Origin: Hyphomicrobiales bacterium
GTDB taxonomy: Bacteria; Pseudomonadota; Alphaproteobacteria; Rhizobiales; Rhizobiaceae
Assembly (NCBI GenBank): GCA_900472575.1
Contig: UCIV01000019.1
Coordinates: 124,001 to 188,000, forward strand
Length of the DNA: 64,000 nucleotides
Direction: 5' to 3'
Shown: positions 21,499-30,827 of the stretch, piece after piece
How positions within the stretch are numbered: the stretch's first letter is position 1
How the letters are laid out: each line of letters starts with the position of its first letter
Made by a program: the position numbers and the translations under genes
The notes under the pieces: generated by a model
What the model was told of the DNA's origin: nothing
Databases searched by the model: none
What the model saw: only the letters and a program-made list of their open reading frames with translations

Positions 21499-22710
21499 TC
21501 ACGCCGGCTGCAGCTTTTCCTCCTCGCGGCCCGGCAGGGGCGGAAAGGCAAGCGCGATAAGTACTGCGGCAAGCCCGACAAGAGCGGAACCGAAAAATAG
21601 CCAGTTGTAGTTATTGAAGGCATCGAAGGCCCAGCCCCCGGCAAGAGGCCCGAAAGCCATGCCTATGCTTGACAGCATCGAAGCAGCACCCAGCACCGTA
21701 CCGAGAATTTTTGCGCCGAAATAATCCTGCGCCAGCACGGCATAAAGCGGCATGACGCCGCCATAGGTGCCGCCGAAAATGATCGCCAGCGCGTAGAAAT
21801 GCGCGAGATCGGTCGCCATCGTATAGGCGGCAATCACCAGTGCCTGGATCAGAAGACCGATTATCAGCACCGGCTTGACGCCGAACCGGTCTGCCGCAAG
21901 ACCGTAGACGATGCGCCCGCCCAGACCTGCCGCTCCCTCGACACTGTAGATCGACACGGCGGCCATCGGCGCCACGCCGCAATACATCGCATAACTGACC
22001 ATGTGGAAGATCGGCCCTGAATGGGCGGTGCAGCAGGCGAAGAAGGTGAAGGCCAGCACCAGGAATTGCGGCGAGCGAAAGACTTTTGCAATCGGCTGCC
22101 CCGCCCCTTCCGCCTGCGGCGCGTCCTCAACCGCCGCCTCATCTGGCGGGTTGCGGACCAGAAGTACGGTCGGCAGGAGAATGATCCAGGCACCGATGCC
22201 GATCACCAGCATGGCCGTGCGCCAGTCGCCGAATTCGTCGATCAGGAACCGGGCGAGCGGCGAAATCGTCATCGGCGCCATGCCCATGCCGGCGGAGACA
22301 AGCGATACGGCGAGACTGCGGTGGTCATCGAACCAGCGCATGGTAAGCGAGATCATCGGCGCCATGAAGGCACTGGCAGACAGGCCGACAAGACAGCCAT
22401 AGAGGATCTGGAAGGCGAAAAGGCTCTGCGCGCGGCTGGCGAGAACCAGGGCCAGTCCGGCAAGGACCGAGCCGATCAGCACGACGATGCGCGCGCCGAA
22501 CCGGTCGCTGGCCGCGCCCCATATGAAACTGCCCAGTCCCATGACGATGAAATTGACTGTCATGGCGCTGGAGATCGCCGCATGCGACCAGCCGGTCTGG
22601 CGGGCGATCGGCTCTAGGAACACTGCGAGCGAAAACATCACGCCCACCGCCACGCAGCCCATCAGGCCGCCGGCAAAAACGATGACCCACCGATAGTGGC
22701 TGCTTTTCAT
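21499..22710 (-). CDS. MFS transporter, oxalate/formate antiporter (OFA)-like
   Basis: The 403-aa protein has 12 predicted membrane segments. It opens with VIVFAGGLMGCVAVGVMFSLAVFLEPI and has the MFS loop motif GAASDRFGARIVVLIGS between helices 2 and 3. The repeat-half motif GLAADRFGVKPVLIIG lies between helices 8 and 9, and a final AFDAFNNYNWLFFGSA precedes the last helices. The helix-1 and helix-5 pattern matches the monocarboxylate/OFA branch. ATG 22710 follows GGAGGGCAGG; an upstream in-frame start exists at 22752. The substrate is probably a small carboxylate, by family. Confidence 0.82.
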   Translation of the reverse strand: MKSSHYRWVIVFAGGLMGCVAVGVMFSLAVFLEPIARQTGWSHAAISSAMTVNFIVMGLGSFIWGAASDRFGARIVVLIGSVLAGLALVLASRAQSLFAFQILYGCLVGLSASAFMAPMISLTMRWFDDHRSLAVSLVSAGMGMAPMTISPLARFLIDEFGDWRTAMLVIGIGAWIILLPTVLLVRNPPDEAAVEDAPQAEGAGQPIAKVFRSPQFLVLAFTFFACCTAHSGPIFHMVSYAMYCGVAPMAAVSIYSVEGAAGLGGRIVYGLAADRFGVKPVLIIGLLIQALVIAAYTMATDLAHFYALAIIFGGTYGGVMPLYAVLAQDYFGAKILGTVLGAASMLSSIGMAFGPLAGGWAFDAFNNYNWLFFGSALVGLAAVLIALAFPPLPGREEEKLQPA

Positions 22711-22831
22711 CCTGCCCTCCTGTCGAAGTCCTCCGGCGCATGAATGCGCCACGATACACCAAGGACGTGCAGGTGATGAGATGCCGACAGGGAGGTTTGA
22801 TTATTTTCGGGAATATGCCTCGCTCAAGAAA

Positions 22832-22856
22832 AGGCCCCGCACGCGGCGGGGCCTTC
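22832..22856 (-). terminator. terminator after the 55-aa minus-strand gene
   Basis: AAGGCCCCG / CGGGGCCTT stem with a 7-nt loop; read on the minus strand it is followed by TTCTTGAG. Confidence 0.65.
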
Positions 22857-22878
22857 ATTGTCATGCGCTGCGGTGACG

Positions 22879-23046
22879 TCAGCTGCCGCTATTGGTGCGG
22901 TTGCTGCCCACATTGTGGTTCATCGACGACGTCTTGCCGTCCGGGCTCTGCCCGTAATAGGTGCCGCCAAGATGGCCGCCCGAACTGGTGTTTTCGACCT
23001 GCCGTTTGGCACGCTTGATGGCCTGTTTTACGTCACTTTTGCTCAT
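22879..23046 (-). CDS. small conserved hypothetical protein (55 aa)
   Basis: The predicted protein starts MSKSDVKQAIKRAKRQVENT and continues with a Gly/Ser/Asn-rich, probably disordered half (GGHLGGTYYGQSPDGKTSS). A good ribosome site (GGAGGA) precedes ATG 23046, and a terminator follows, supporting a real gene. It has no membrane segment. It is divergent from the TetR gene across an inverted repeat. No function is recognised. Confidence 0.62.
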   Translation of the reverse strand: MSKSDVKQAIKRAKRQVENTSSGGHLGGTYYGQSPDGKTSSMNHNVGSNRTNSGS

Positions 23047-23064
23047 GTCTGTCCTCCAGCTTTT

Positions 23065-23088
23065 GGGTTGGTGACGATTAGCCAACCC
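23065..23088. promoter_or_regulatory. inverted repeat between divergent small gene and tetR-type gene
   Basis: GGGTTGG, 10 nt, CCAACCC: a perfect 7-bp dyad upstream of both genes. It could be an operator for the adjacent TetR-family protein or a leader hairpin. Confidence 0.4.
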
Positions 23089-23198
23089 CTCAAATGCAAA
23101 ACCGTTCCGATATTTTATCGTCGATGATGAACAGGCCGCTTGACGAGAAAGTGCTTCGCGCCTATTTGGAAACGATCATTTCCCAATTGGATTTTGCC

Positions 23199-23816
23199 AT
23201 GAGCATCGACATCAGCCCCAATCCCGGCCGCAGCGCCGGCCGGCCGCGTGAATTCGATATCGACGATGCGCTCGACAAGGCGATCACCGTGTTCAGCGAA
23301 CAGGGCTATCACGGCACATCCATCTCAGACCTGCGCGATGCGATGGGGCTTACGGCCGGAAGTTTGTACAAGGCATTCAAGGACAAGCATGCGATCTTCC
23401 TTGCCAGCTTCGACCGCTACAAGCAGGTGCGCACCGCGCTTCTCGACGAGGAGCTGGAGAAAGCAGACAACGGGCGGGACGGCGTTTACCGCATGCTCGT
23501 GTTTTATGCCGAGGGCGCCCACGGCGACGGCGGTCGACGCGGCTGCCTGGCTGTCGGGACGGCCGTCGAACTGGCGATCTTCGACGACGAGGCGGCACGA
23601 CGTGTCGAGCGTTCGATGGATCGTTTCGAGACTACGTTCGAGGCGCTGATCCGAAGGGGCCAGGAGGATGGCTCCATCAACCGCTCCATCGAACCCAATG
23701 CCACGGCGCGGCTGCTTCTGTCCGTCGTTCAAGGGCTTCGCGTTCTGGGCAAGACCAGCCCCAGCCGCGAGCAAACCTTTTCCGTAGTCGATGTGGCGAT
23801 GAAGCTGCTCGACTGA
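23199..23816 (+). CDS. TetR/AcrR family transcriptional regulator
   Basis: The 205-aa protein has an N-terminal HTH: GRPREFDIDDALDKAITVFSEQGYHGTSISDLRDAMGLTAGSLYKAFKDK. A helical ligand domain follows, with a GGRRGCLAVGTAVE segment typical of the subgroup that responds to small electrophiles or aromatics. ATG 23199 places the HTH 15 residues in, as usual; the frame is open to ATG 23094, which would add 35 non-conserved residues, and neither start has a clear ribosome site. The MFS gene 31 nt downstream is the likely target. Confidence 0.88.
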   Translation: MSIDISPNPGRSAGRPREFDIDDALDKAITVFSEQGYHGTSISDLRDAMGLTAGSLYKAFKDKHAIFLASFDRYKQVRTALLDEELEKADNGRDGVYRMLVFYAEGAHGDGGRRGCLAVGTAVELAIFDDEAARRVERSMDRFETTFEALIRRGQEDGSINRSIEPNATARLLLSVVQGLRVLGKTSPSREQTFSVVDVAMKLLD

Positions 23817-23847
23817 AAAATACAAGAGACTGTTCAAGGATACCCCA

Positions 23848-25083
23848 ATGACCAGCACGTCCGCGGCGATTGAAACGCCGGCACACCATGGCCGGATGAC
23901 CGCCGGCCTCACTTTCGTCATGGCCGCAGCCTGCGGCCTGATCGTCGCAAATCTCTATTACGCCCAGCCGCTTGCGGGCCCGATCGCCGCAGCAATCGGC
24001 CTTCCGCCGCATCTGACCGGCCTGATCGTGACGCTGACCCAGATCGGCTACGGCCTCGGCCTGCTGTTCATCGTACCGCTGGGCGATCTTCTCGAAAACC
24101 GCCGACTGATCCTGATCATGATCGCAGCAACCGCGATCTCGCTCGTCGGCGCAGGCCTTTCGAGCGCCGCCCTACCCTTCCTGCTGGCATCGCTTGCCAT
24201 CGGGCTTACCTCGTCTGCGGTGCAAATGATCGTTCCCTTTGCCGCAAGCCTGACGCCGGAAGAACATCGCGGTCGGGTTGTCGGTAACGTCGTCAGCGGC
24301 CTGATGATCGGCATCATGATGGCGCGACCGATCGCAAGCTTCGTCACCGGTCTCACCAACTGGCATGTGATCTTCTTCGCCTCGGCTGCCGTCATGGTCG
24401 TGCTCGGCTTTATCCTGGCCGCCCGCCTGCCCAAGCGCACGCCGCACACGCAGCTTTCCTATGGCGGCCTGCTTGCCTCACTTGGCACCCTTTACGCCAC
24501 CCAGCCGATATTGCGCCGCCGCGCCTTCTACCAGTTCTGTCAGTTTGCCGCCTTCAGCCTGTTCTGGACAGTCACGCCGCTGGTTCTGGCCAGTTCCGCC
24601 TTCAATCTCGGCCAGACGGGCATCGCACTCTTTGCACTTGTCGGCGTTGCCGGCGCTATCGCCTCGCCGATCGCCGGTCGCCTTGCCGACAAAAATCTAA
24701 GTCGCCCGGCGACCGCGCTCGGTATTATCTCGGTGGGCATCGCCTTCGTGATGACTCATCTGTTCTCTGATGGCACCACGGCAGCGCTCGTCGTTCTGGC
24801 GATAGCAGCGATCCTGCTCGATTTCGGTGTCGCCATGACGCTCGTCATCAGCCAGCGGGCGATCTACACGCTCGGGGCCGACCTGCGTTCGCGGCTTAAC
24901 GGCCTGTTCATGGCGACGTTCTTCGTCGGCGGCGCTCTCGGCTCGGCCATCGGCGCCTGGGCATTTGCCGAGGGCGGCTGGCTGCTCGCCTCGACGATCG
25001 GCGTTTCGCTTTCGGTCGTCGCCTTCGTCTATTTCCTGACCGAACGGAAGCCGCATCACCACAACCTGCATCCCAAGGCCTGA
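23848..25083 (+). CDS. MFS transporter, drug/aromatic efflux type
   Basis: The 411-aa protein has 12 predicted helices: an opening TFVMAAACGLIVANLYYAQPLAGPI, the loop motif VPLGDLLENRRLIL between helices 2 and 3, and GRLADKNLSRPATALG in the second half. The ANLYYAQPL signature is common in the YnfM/AraJ-like efflux branch. A His-rich C-terminus (KPHHHNLHPKA) is exposed to the cytoplasm. It directly follows the TetR gene on the same strand, so the pair probably forms a regulator-pump operon induced by the pump substrate. Confidence 0.85.
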   Translation: MTSTSAAIETPAHHGRMTAGLTFVMAAACGLIVANLYYAQPLAGPIAAAIGLPPHLTGLIVTLTQIGYGLGLLFIVPLGDLLENRRLILIMIAATAISLVGAGLSSAALPFLLASLAIGLTSSAVQMIVPFAASLTPEEHRGRVVGNVVSGLMIGIMMARPIASFVTGLTNWHVIFFASAAVMVVLGFILAARLPKRTPHTQLSYGGLLASLGTLYATQPILRRRAFYQFCQFAAFSLFWTVTPLVLASSAFNLGQTGIALFALVGVAGAIASPIAGRLADKNLSRPATALGIISVGIAFVMTHLFSDGTTAALVVLAIAAILLDFGVAMTLVISQRAIYTLGADLRSRLNGLFMATFFVGGALGSAIGAWAFAEGGWLLASTIGVSLSVVAFVYFLTERKPHHHNLHPKA

Positions 25084-25099
25084 TGCCGCACGTTTCTGT

Positions 25100-25119
25100 G
25101 GCCCGCCTGTCGGCGGGCC
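25100..25119 (+). terminator. GC-rich hairpin after the MFS gene
   Basis: GGCCCGCC / GGCGGGCC stem with a 4-nt loop, 16 nt past the stop. There is no T run, so the terminator call is weak. Confidence 0.4.
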
Positions 25120-25219
25120 GCAAAACATGCCGTGAAACGACCTCGATCATGTTCAAGGTCGAACGTCCGGCGATGATCGCTCATCGGTAACCCCGTTCTT
25201 CAACCAGCGAGGTTACACA

Positions 25220-26287
25220 ATGAGACTGAAATCTCTCCTCATCGCCCTTTCCCTGTGCACGGCAGCAACCGCTGCCATTGCCGCTGAACCCGTCGGCGTT
25301 CACAAGATCAGCGTCATCACCCAGGACTATCCGCGGCCGCTTGCGGTCACCGTCTGGTACCCGTCGAAAGGCGACGGGCAGGTGGACAAGCCGAACTACG
25401 ACAGGATTTTCGATACGGGTTCCGCCGCCGCAAATGCGACGATCCGCGAAGGCCGCTTTCCGCTTGTGCTTCTCTCCCACGGTTCGGGTTCGCGCGCCGA
25501 AGGCATGGGCTGGATCGCCACCGAGTTGGCCAAGGCCGGCTACATCGTCGCCGGACCGAACCATCCCGGCACGACAAGCGGCGATTCCACACCGGCTGCC
25601 ACACCGAAGATCTGGGAGCGCACCCAGGATATTTCGGTCCTGATCGGCGCGCTGACGACAGATGCCCGCTGGCGGGCGTCCATAGATCAGAAACATATCG
25701 GCATTCTCGGCTTCTCTCTCGGCGGGTCCACGGCAATGGAACTGGCCGGAGCCAAAGGCGATCTTTCCGCCTACACGCGCTATTGCGACGAAAACCCCGG
25801 CATGATGGATTGCAGCTGGTTTGCCGGCGGTCGCGGTTATGCGGGGGGCGAGCAGGTGGAGGTTGCACCCTTCAAGCTTGCCGACATCGACAGGACACGT
25901 TTCGAACAGCAGAACCGCGATGCGCGGATCACTTCCGTTATCGCGGTCGATCCAGGCCTTGCCACCACGTTCCAGAAGACAAGCCTTGCAGGCATCGACG
26001 TGCCGGTAACGCTGATCAATCTCGGCAGCCCCGGCCAGGTGCCGATGGCAGTACTTTCCGACCAGCTGGCGAAGGATATTCCCGGCGCGTCTTACCTGCA
26101 GGTGGAGGATGCCGATCACTTCAGCTTCCTGCCGGTCTGCAAGCCAGGCGCTTCGGATTTCCTCAAATCCGTCGGCGAAACCGACCCGATCTGCGAGGAA
26201 ACAAAGCGTCCGCGGGCAGACATCCATGCGGAGCTTGGCCGGCTTATCGTCGAGGCTTTCGGCAGGACGCTGCAGTCCGGCAATTGA
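25220..26287 (+). CDS. secreted alpha/beta hydrolase, platelet-activating-factor acetylhydrolase-like
   Basis: The 355-aa precursor has a signal peptide ending near ATAAIAA. The mature enzyme shows LAVTVWYP and LPLVLLSHGSG-type PLVLLSHGSGSRAEG (oxyanion-hole region), AGPNHPGTTSG, the nucleophile elbow GFSLGGS (Ser about 166), and a late catalytic His in VEDADHFSFLP. This layout is shared by bacterial PAF-AH-like and predicted dienelactone-hydrolase-like lipases. CDENPGMMDC and VCKPG...ICEE provide cysteines that could form disulfides in the periplasm. The substrate is unknown. It appears monocistronic and ends at a strong bidirectional hairpin. Confidence 0.82.
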   Translation: MRLKSLLIALSLCTAATAAIAAEPVGVHKISVITQDYPRPLAVTVWYPSKGDGQVDKPNYDRIFDTGSAAANATIREGRFPLVLLSHGSGSRAEGMGWIATELAKAGYIVAGPNHPGTTSGDSTPAATPKIWERTQDISVLIGALTTDARWRASIDQKHIGILGFSLGGSTAMELAGAKGDLSAYTRYCDENPGMMDCSWFAGGRGYAGGEQVEVAPFKLADIDRTRFEQQNRDARITSVIAVDPGLATTFQKTSLAGIDVPVTLINLGSPGQVPMAVLSDQLAKDIPGASYLQVEDADHFSFLPVCKPGASDFLKSVGETDPICEETKRPRADIHAELGRLIVEAFGRTLQSGN

Positions 26288-26293
26288 GACAAT

Positions 26294-26318
26294 GGAAGGC
26301 CGGGATCACCGGCCTTCC
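26294..26318. terminator. bidirectional terminator between convergent genes
   Basis: Perfect 10-bp stem GGAAGGCCGG / CCGGCCTTCC with a GATCA loop, between the hydrolase stop (26287) and the GNAT stop (26320). Confidence 0.75.
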
Positions 26319-26319
26319 T

Positions 26320-26841
26320 TCATCCGATCCGCTTGTAGAAGATCGTCGTGTCGCAAAAGCCGCCATGCGGCCATAGCGCATAATCGGGAATGACGCCAAC
26401 GCGCTGCCAGCCGAAGCGCGGATAGATTTTTTCCGCTTCGCTTCCGGTCGCCGTGTCGAGAACCAGAAGCGAGCGGCCGCGGCGGGCCGCCTCGTCCTCC
26501 ACCGCCGCCATCAGCCTGCGCGACAGGCCAAGTCCGCGGCCGGAGCGATGCACGAGCAGCTTCATCAGATCACCGCGATGCGGCTGGTTGGGTTTCGAAG
26601 CGAGCCCAACCTGGACCGTGCCGATCACCCGCCTGTCGATTTCAGCCACACCGAGAATGATGCCGCCCTTTTCCACCTCGGTGGCGATATCACTCCAATA
26701 GGCCTCTCCATCCTGCGGCTGAAACGGCAGCATGAAACCCAGCGAGGCACCGCCATTGATGCAGTCGGATAGCACCTCGCAGAGGTCCGGAATAGCGGCA
26801 CGCGCGCTTGTCGCATCGAGGATGCGGATCGTGGCAGTCAT
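26320..26841 (-). CDS. GNAT family N-acetyltransferase
   Basis: The 173-aa GNAT-fold protein has an acetyl-CoA pyrophosphate loop in HRSGRGLGLSRRLMAAVE, a preceding strand RGDLMKLLVH, and a C-terminal YPRFGWQRVGVIPDYAL. It is 18 nt downstream of the XRE-cupin gene and likely cotranscribed. The acyl acceptor may be an amino compound or peptide. The pairing with a cupin-type regulator suggests that the same small molecule controls and is modified by the operon, which is inference. Confidence 0.87.
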   Translation of the reverse strand: MTATIRILDATSARAAIPDLCEVLSDCINGGASLGFMLPFQPQDGEAYWSDIATEVEKGGIILGVAEIDRRVIGTVQVGLASKPNQPHRGDLMKLLVHRSGRGLGLSRRLMAAVEDEAARRGRSLLVLDTATGSEAEKIYPRFGWQRVGVIPDYALWPHGGFCDTTIFYKRIG

Positions 26842-26859
26842 TGATGTTCCCTTTGTTAT

Positions 26860-27435
26860 TTAGCGTCCGCGGTTCAGGATCACCGCGTAACGGGCAGGCT
26901 TGTCGGATGGATTGTAGAAATCGAAGGCGTCGCCAATATCCATGAACAGGCAGTCGCCCGGCTGCAGCCGATGGGTGGCGTCGGGTAGCACCATCTCGAG
27001 CATGCCTTCGAACAGCCAGACATGCTGGGTCATGACCCGGCTTTCCTCCCGCGGCGGAAAACTGACCCTGGCGCCAGCCGGAAACTCGATCTCGACGATA
27101 TCGACCGGGCTTGGCATGCCTGGAGGCGAAACCGAGCGACGCAGATATCCGGTCGTCGGGTCTCGCCACAGCCGCTGTTCCGCTCGCCTCGACAAGGGCA
27201 AAGACGACGGTTCTTCCGGTGCAAAGAAAGCCGAGAGCGTCAAGCCAAGCCCCTCGCACAGCCGCGCCAGAAGGGCCGCCGTCGGGCTTGCCTCGGCGCG
27301 CTCGATACGGGAGATCATCGCGCGGCTGACACCGGAGCGATCCGCCAGTTGATCGAGCGTCAGACCTGAGCTGGCGCGCAGGCTTTTCAGCCGCTCGCCG
27401 ATTGCGATTTCCAGTTCATCATCCAAATTTTCCAT
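26860..27435 (-). CDS. XRE-family transcriptional regulator with C-terminal cupin domain
   Basis: The 191-aa protein has an N-terminal HTH_XRE domain at about 10-65 (LKSLRASSGLTLDQLADRSGVSRAMISRIERAEASPTAALL) joined to a cupin sensor domain at about 105-188 (LFEGMLEMVLPDATHRLQPGDCLFMDIG). Such proteins sense small ligands and control adjacent metabolic or transport genes. Divergent from it is the YcaD-like MFS gene (27594); the 158-nt spacer holds no dyad clear enough to call an operator. Confidence 0.9.
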   Translation of the reverse strand: MENLDDELEIAIGERLKSLRASSGLTLDQLADRSGVSRAMISRIERAEASPTAALLARLCEGLGLTLSAFFAPEEPSSLPLSRRAEQRLWRDPTTGYLRRSVSPPGMPSPVDIVEIEFPAGARVSFPPREESRVMTQHVWLFEGMLEMVLPDATHRLQPGDCLFMDIGDAFDFYNPSDKPARYAVILNRGR

Positions 27436-27593
27436 TATCAGAGAATTTCACTCTCATATCATGGAGTCAAGGATTTTGACGTTTCGTCGGAAAATTCGCC
27501 GCGGTGGCGTTTGTACGATAGCGAAACCACTGCGCGATAGGATAAGCAGGCCGGGTAGATGGCGCAAAGCATAGTGGCTTTTGGAGAATTTGC

Positions 27594-28874
27594 ATGACGG
27601 CTCAGGCGCAGGTCAGAGTTTCGCCCCTCTCCATCGCGAGCATCATCCTATCGATGACGATCGCCGCCATCGGCAGCGGCATTATGGCCACTTACGTCCC
27701 CTTCGTGCTGACACAGAGCGGCGAGACATGGGCAGCGCGGCTTGCCGTGCCCGCTCTCGCCTTTGGCGGCCTGCTCGGCTGCGTGCTTGCCGGACCGCTG
27801 ATCCGTCGTGTCGGCCACGCGCGCCTCTTCGCCTGCTCGATGTCGATGGTCATTATCGGCGCGGTTCTGGTTGCAGCCGACCTGCCGGCCGCCTGGTGGA
27901 TCCTCGCGCGAGCGATCTATGGCGCGGCTTCCAACGTCAATTTCATCATCGCCCAGAGCTGGCTCAACCACGCCGCCTCCAACGAATGGCGCGGAAGGGC
28001 GATGTCCTTCTTCTATATGGCCTTTGTGCTTGCGCTCGGCGGCGGCGCATGGCTGTTCGGGCAGGTGCCGGCGGACAGCAATCTTGCACCGCTCATCGTC
28101 GTTTTCGTCACCGCGCTCTCCATCCTGCCGATCGGGCTTACTCGCCTGCCGAACCCGCCTGCACCGGCGAGCGTCAGCGTGAATGTCAGGATGGCGTGGA
28201 AGATCTCGCCGGTCGGCCTTGTCGGCGTGCTCGCCTCGGGCGGGCTTTCGATGGTCGTGCAGGGCTTTACCCCGATCTACGCGACGCTCAACGGTGTGAC
28301 GCAGGGCGAGGTGGCGCTGTTGATGCTGGTGATGCAGACCGGGCTTTTGTTCGTGCAATATCCTCTCGGCATCATTTCAGACCGGCTCGATCGCCGCGTC
28401 GTGCTGCTCTTCACCTGCGGGCTGATCGTTGTTGCGGGTTTTGCGGCGCTGATGGTGTCGTTTACCACTTTCGTGCTTCTGATGATCGTCTTCCTCGTTT
28501 TCGGTGGGGCAGTGGAAACCGTCTATTCGGTTGCCAATGCGCATGCGAATGACCGCGCCGATCCGGGCGATTTCGTGCCTTTGTCCTCCACCCTTCTCGT
28601 CGCATGGTCGACGGCTGCAACGATCGTGCCGCTCTGCATCACCTTCCTCGCGCCGGTCCTTGGCCAGCAGACCTTCATCTATGCGATCATTCTGGTGGCG
28701 ACCGCCTATGGCCTCTATATCGTCTTCCGCCTGAAGGAACGCGGACCGGCACCGGAAGACGAGCGCGAAAGCCACGAAATGCGAAGCGCGCAGATGCCGA
28801 ACGCCGCGACCATGACGGAACCGGGGGCTGCAGAGGCTCAGGCGGAAGCCAAGGCGCAGGCCCTGGAGGGCTGA
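27594..28874 (+). CDS. MFS transporter, YcaD-like
   Basis: The 426-aa protein has 12 predicted helices. Recognisable segments are SIILSMTIAAIGSGIMATYVPFVL, CVLAGPLIRRVGHARLFA (loop 2-3), the YcaD-type AQSWLNHAASNEWRGRAMSFFYMAF in helix 4-5, and LGIISDRLDRRVVLL (loop 8-9). The last 45 residues are a hydrophilic Ala/Glu-rich tail. GGAGA precedes ATG 27594. It is divergent from the XRE-cupin regulator, which is the likely controller. The substrate is unknown. Confidence 0.85.
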   Translation: MTAQAQVRVSPLSIASIILSMTIAAIGSGIMATYVPFVLTQSGETWAARLAVPALAFGGLLGCVLAGPLIRRVGHARLFACSMSMVIIGAVLVAADLPAAWWILARAIYGAASNVNFIIAQSWLNHAASNEWRGRAMSFFYMAFVLALGGGAWLFGQVPADSNLAPLIVVFVTALSILPIGLTRLPNPPAPASVSVNVRMAWKISPVGLVGVLASGGLSMVVQGFTPIYATLNGVTQGEVALLMLVMQTGLLFVQYPLGIISDRLDRRVVLLFTCGLIVVAGFAALMVSFTTFVLLMIVFLVFGGAVETVYSVANAHANDRADPGDFVPLSSTLLVAWSTAATIVPLCITFLAPVLGQQTFIYAIILVATAYGLYIVFRLKERGPAPEDERESHEMRSAQMPNAATMTEPGAAEAQAEAKAQALEG

Positions 28875-28937
28875 TAGTCAACAAACGGTTATCTTCCCCC
28901 TTTGCGGCGGGGATTGTCACTGATATATGCGCGAACC

Positions 28938-30761
28938 ATGAGCACCAATTCCCGCACGCCGCTTGACCATATCCGCAACTTCTCGATCGTGGCCCATATC
29001 GACCACGGTAAGTCGACCCTGGCCGACCGTCTGATCCAGACGACCGGCGGCCTTGCCGAACGCGACATGTCGGAACAGGTTCTCGACTCGATGGATATCG
29101 AGCGCGAACGCGGCATTACCATCAAGGCCCAGACCGTCCGCCTGCATTACAAGGCGAACAATGGCGAGACCTATATCCTCAATCTGATCGATACGCCCGG
29201 CCATGTCGACTTCGCCTATGAAGTCTCGCGTTCGCTCAGCGCCTGCGAAGGCTCGCTGCTCGTCGTCGACGCCTCCCAGGGCGTCGAAGCGCAGACGCTG
29301 GCCAACGTCTATCAAGCGATCGACAACAATCACGAGATCGTCACCGTCCTCAACAAGATCGACCTTCCCGCGGCCGAACCGGATCGGATCAAGGAACAGA
29401 TCGAGGAAGTTATCGGCATCGATGCCTCCCAAGCCGTGCTGATCTCGGCCAAGACCGGCCTCGGCATTCCCGACGTTCTCGAAGCCATCGTCCACCAGCT
29501 GCCGCCGCCGAAAAGCGAAGCCGGCGACAAGGGCCCGCTGAAGGCCCTTCTGGTCGACAGCTGGTATGACACCTATCTCGGCGTCATGGTTCTGGTGCGT
29601 ATCCTCGACGGCGTCCTCTCCAAGGGCATGACCATCCGGATGATGGGCACGGACGCAAAATACCAGGTCGAACGCGTCGGCGTGCTGACGCCGAAAATGC
29701 TGGCTGTCGATTCACTCGGTCCGGGCGAAATCGGTTTCTTCACCGGCTCGATCAAGGAAGTTGCCGATACCCGTGTCGGCGACACCATCACCGAAGACAA
29801 GAAGCCGACGGCGAAAGCGCTGCCGGGCTTCAAGCCGGCCCAGCCGGTGGTGTTCTGCGGTCTCTTCCCTGTTGATGCCGCCGATTTCGAAGACCTGCGC
29901 GCGGCGATGGGCAAGCTTCGCCTCAACGATGCGTCCTTCTCGTTCGAAATGGAATCGTCTGCCGCTCTCGGCTTCGGTTTCCGCTGCGGCTTCCTCGGCC
30001 TGCTGCATCTGGAAATCATCCAGGAGCGCCTCGAGCGCGAGTTCGACCTCGACCTGATCGCAACCGCTCCTTCGGTCGTCTATCATCTTCACATGACGGA
30101 TGGCTCGATGAAGGAGCTGCACAATCCAGCCGACATGCCGGACGTGGTCAAGATCGCGTCGATCGAGGAGCCGTGGATCAAGGCAACGATCCTGACACCG
30201 GATGATTATCTAGGCGGCATCCTGAAGCTCTGCCAGGACCGCCGCGGCATCCAGACCGAACTGACCTATGTCGGCAAACGCGCCATGCTGAGCTATGAAC
30301 TGCCCCTCAATGAAGTGGTGTTCGACTTCTACGACCGCTTGAAATCCATATCCAAGGGTTATGCCTCGTTCGACTACCATCTGCACGGGTATCGCGAAGG
30401 CAATCTCGTGAAGATGTCGATCATGGTCAATGGCGAGCCAGTCGATGCGCTTTCCATGCTCGTTCACCGTTCGGCGGCGGAAAAGCGCGGCCGCGACATG
30501 TGCGAGAAGCTCAAGGATCTGATCCCGCGGCACATGTTCAAGATTCCGATCCAGGCAGCAATCGGCGGCAACGTGATTGCCCGCGAGACGATCTCGGCGA
30601 TGCGCAAGGACGTGACGGCCAAGTGTTACGGTGGCGACGCCACCCGTAAGCGTAAACTTCTGGACAAACAGAAGGAAGGCAAGAAGCGGATGCGCCAGTT
30701 CGGCAAGGTCGATATCCCGCAGGAAGCGTTTATCGCAGCGCTGAAGATGAAGGACGACTGA
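28938..30761 (+). CDS. lepA: elongation factor 4 (LepA)
   Basis: The 607-aa translational GTPase has G1 [10 protein letters not shown]2 RERGITI, G3 DTPGHVDF and G4 NKIDLP, followed by domains II, III and V. The LepA-specific C-terminal domain contains [26 protein letters not shown]-4 acts on stalled or mistranslocated ribosomes and is membrane-associated under some conditions. ATG 28938 gives the canonical N-terminus; the frame is open upstream to 28902. Length is standard. Confidence 0.98.
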   Translation: MSTNSRTPLDHIRNFSIVAHIDHGKSTLADRLIQTTGGLAERDMSEQVLDSMDIERERGITIKAQTVRLHYKANNGETYILNLIDTPGHVDFAYEVSRSLSACEGSLLVVDASQGVEAQTLANVYQAIDNNHEIVTVLNKIDLPAAEPDRIKEQIEEVIGIDASQAVLISAKTGLGIPDVLEAIVHQLPPPKSEAGDKGPLKALLVDSWYDTYLGVMVLVRILDGVLSKGMTIRMMGTDAKYQVERVGVLTPKMLAVDSLGPGEIGFFTGSIKEVADTRVGDTITEDKKPTAKALPGFKPAQPVVFCGLFPVDAADFEDLRAAMGKLRLNDASFSFEMESSAALGFGFRCGFLGLLHLEIIQERLEREFDLDLIATAPSVVYHLHMTDGSMKELHNPADMPDVVKIASIEEPWIKATILTPDDYLGGILKLCQDRRGIQTELTYVGKRAMLSYELPLNEVVFDFYDRLKSISKGYASFDYHLHGYREGNLVKMSIMVNGEPVDALSMLVHRSAAEKRGRDMCEKLKDLIPRHMFKIPIQAAIGGNVIARETISAMRKDVTAKCYGGDATRKRKLLDKQKEGKKRMRQFGKVDIPQEAFIAALKMKDD

Positions 30762-30777
30762 TCACATCTCGACTTTC

Positions 30778-30809
30778 AAAAAATGCCGCCCCCGAAGGCG
30801 GCATTTTTT
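30778..30809. terminator. strong bidirectional terminator after lepA
   Basis: Perfect 13-bp stem AAAAAATGCCGCC / GGCGGCATTTTTT with a CCCGAA loop. T runs exist in both directions, serving lepA and the convergent minus-strand gene. Confidence 0.92.
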
Positions 30810-30827
30810 ATTGGGATCACGGCAACT

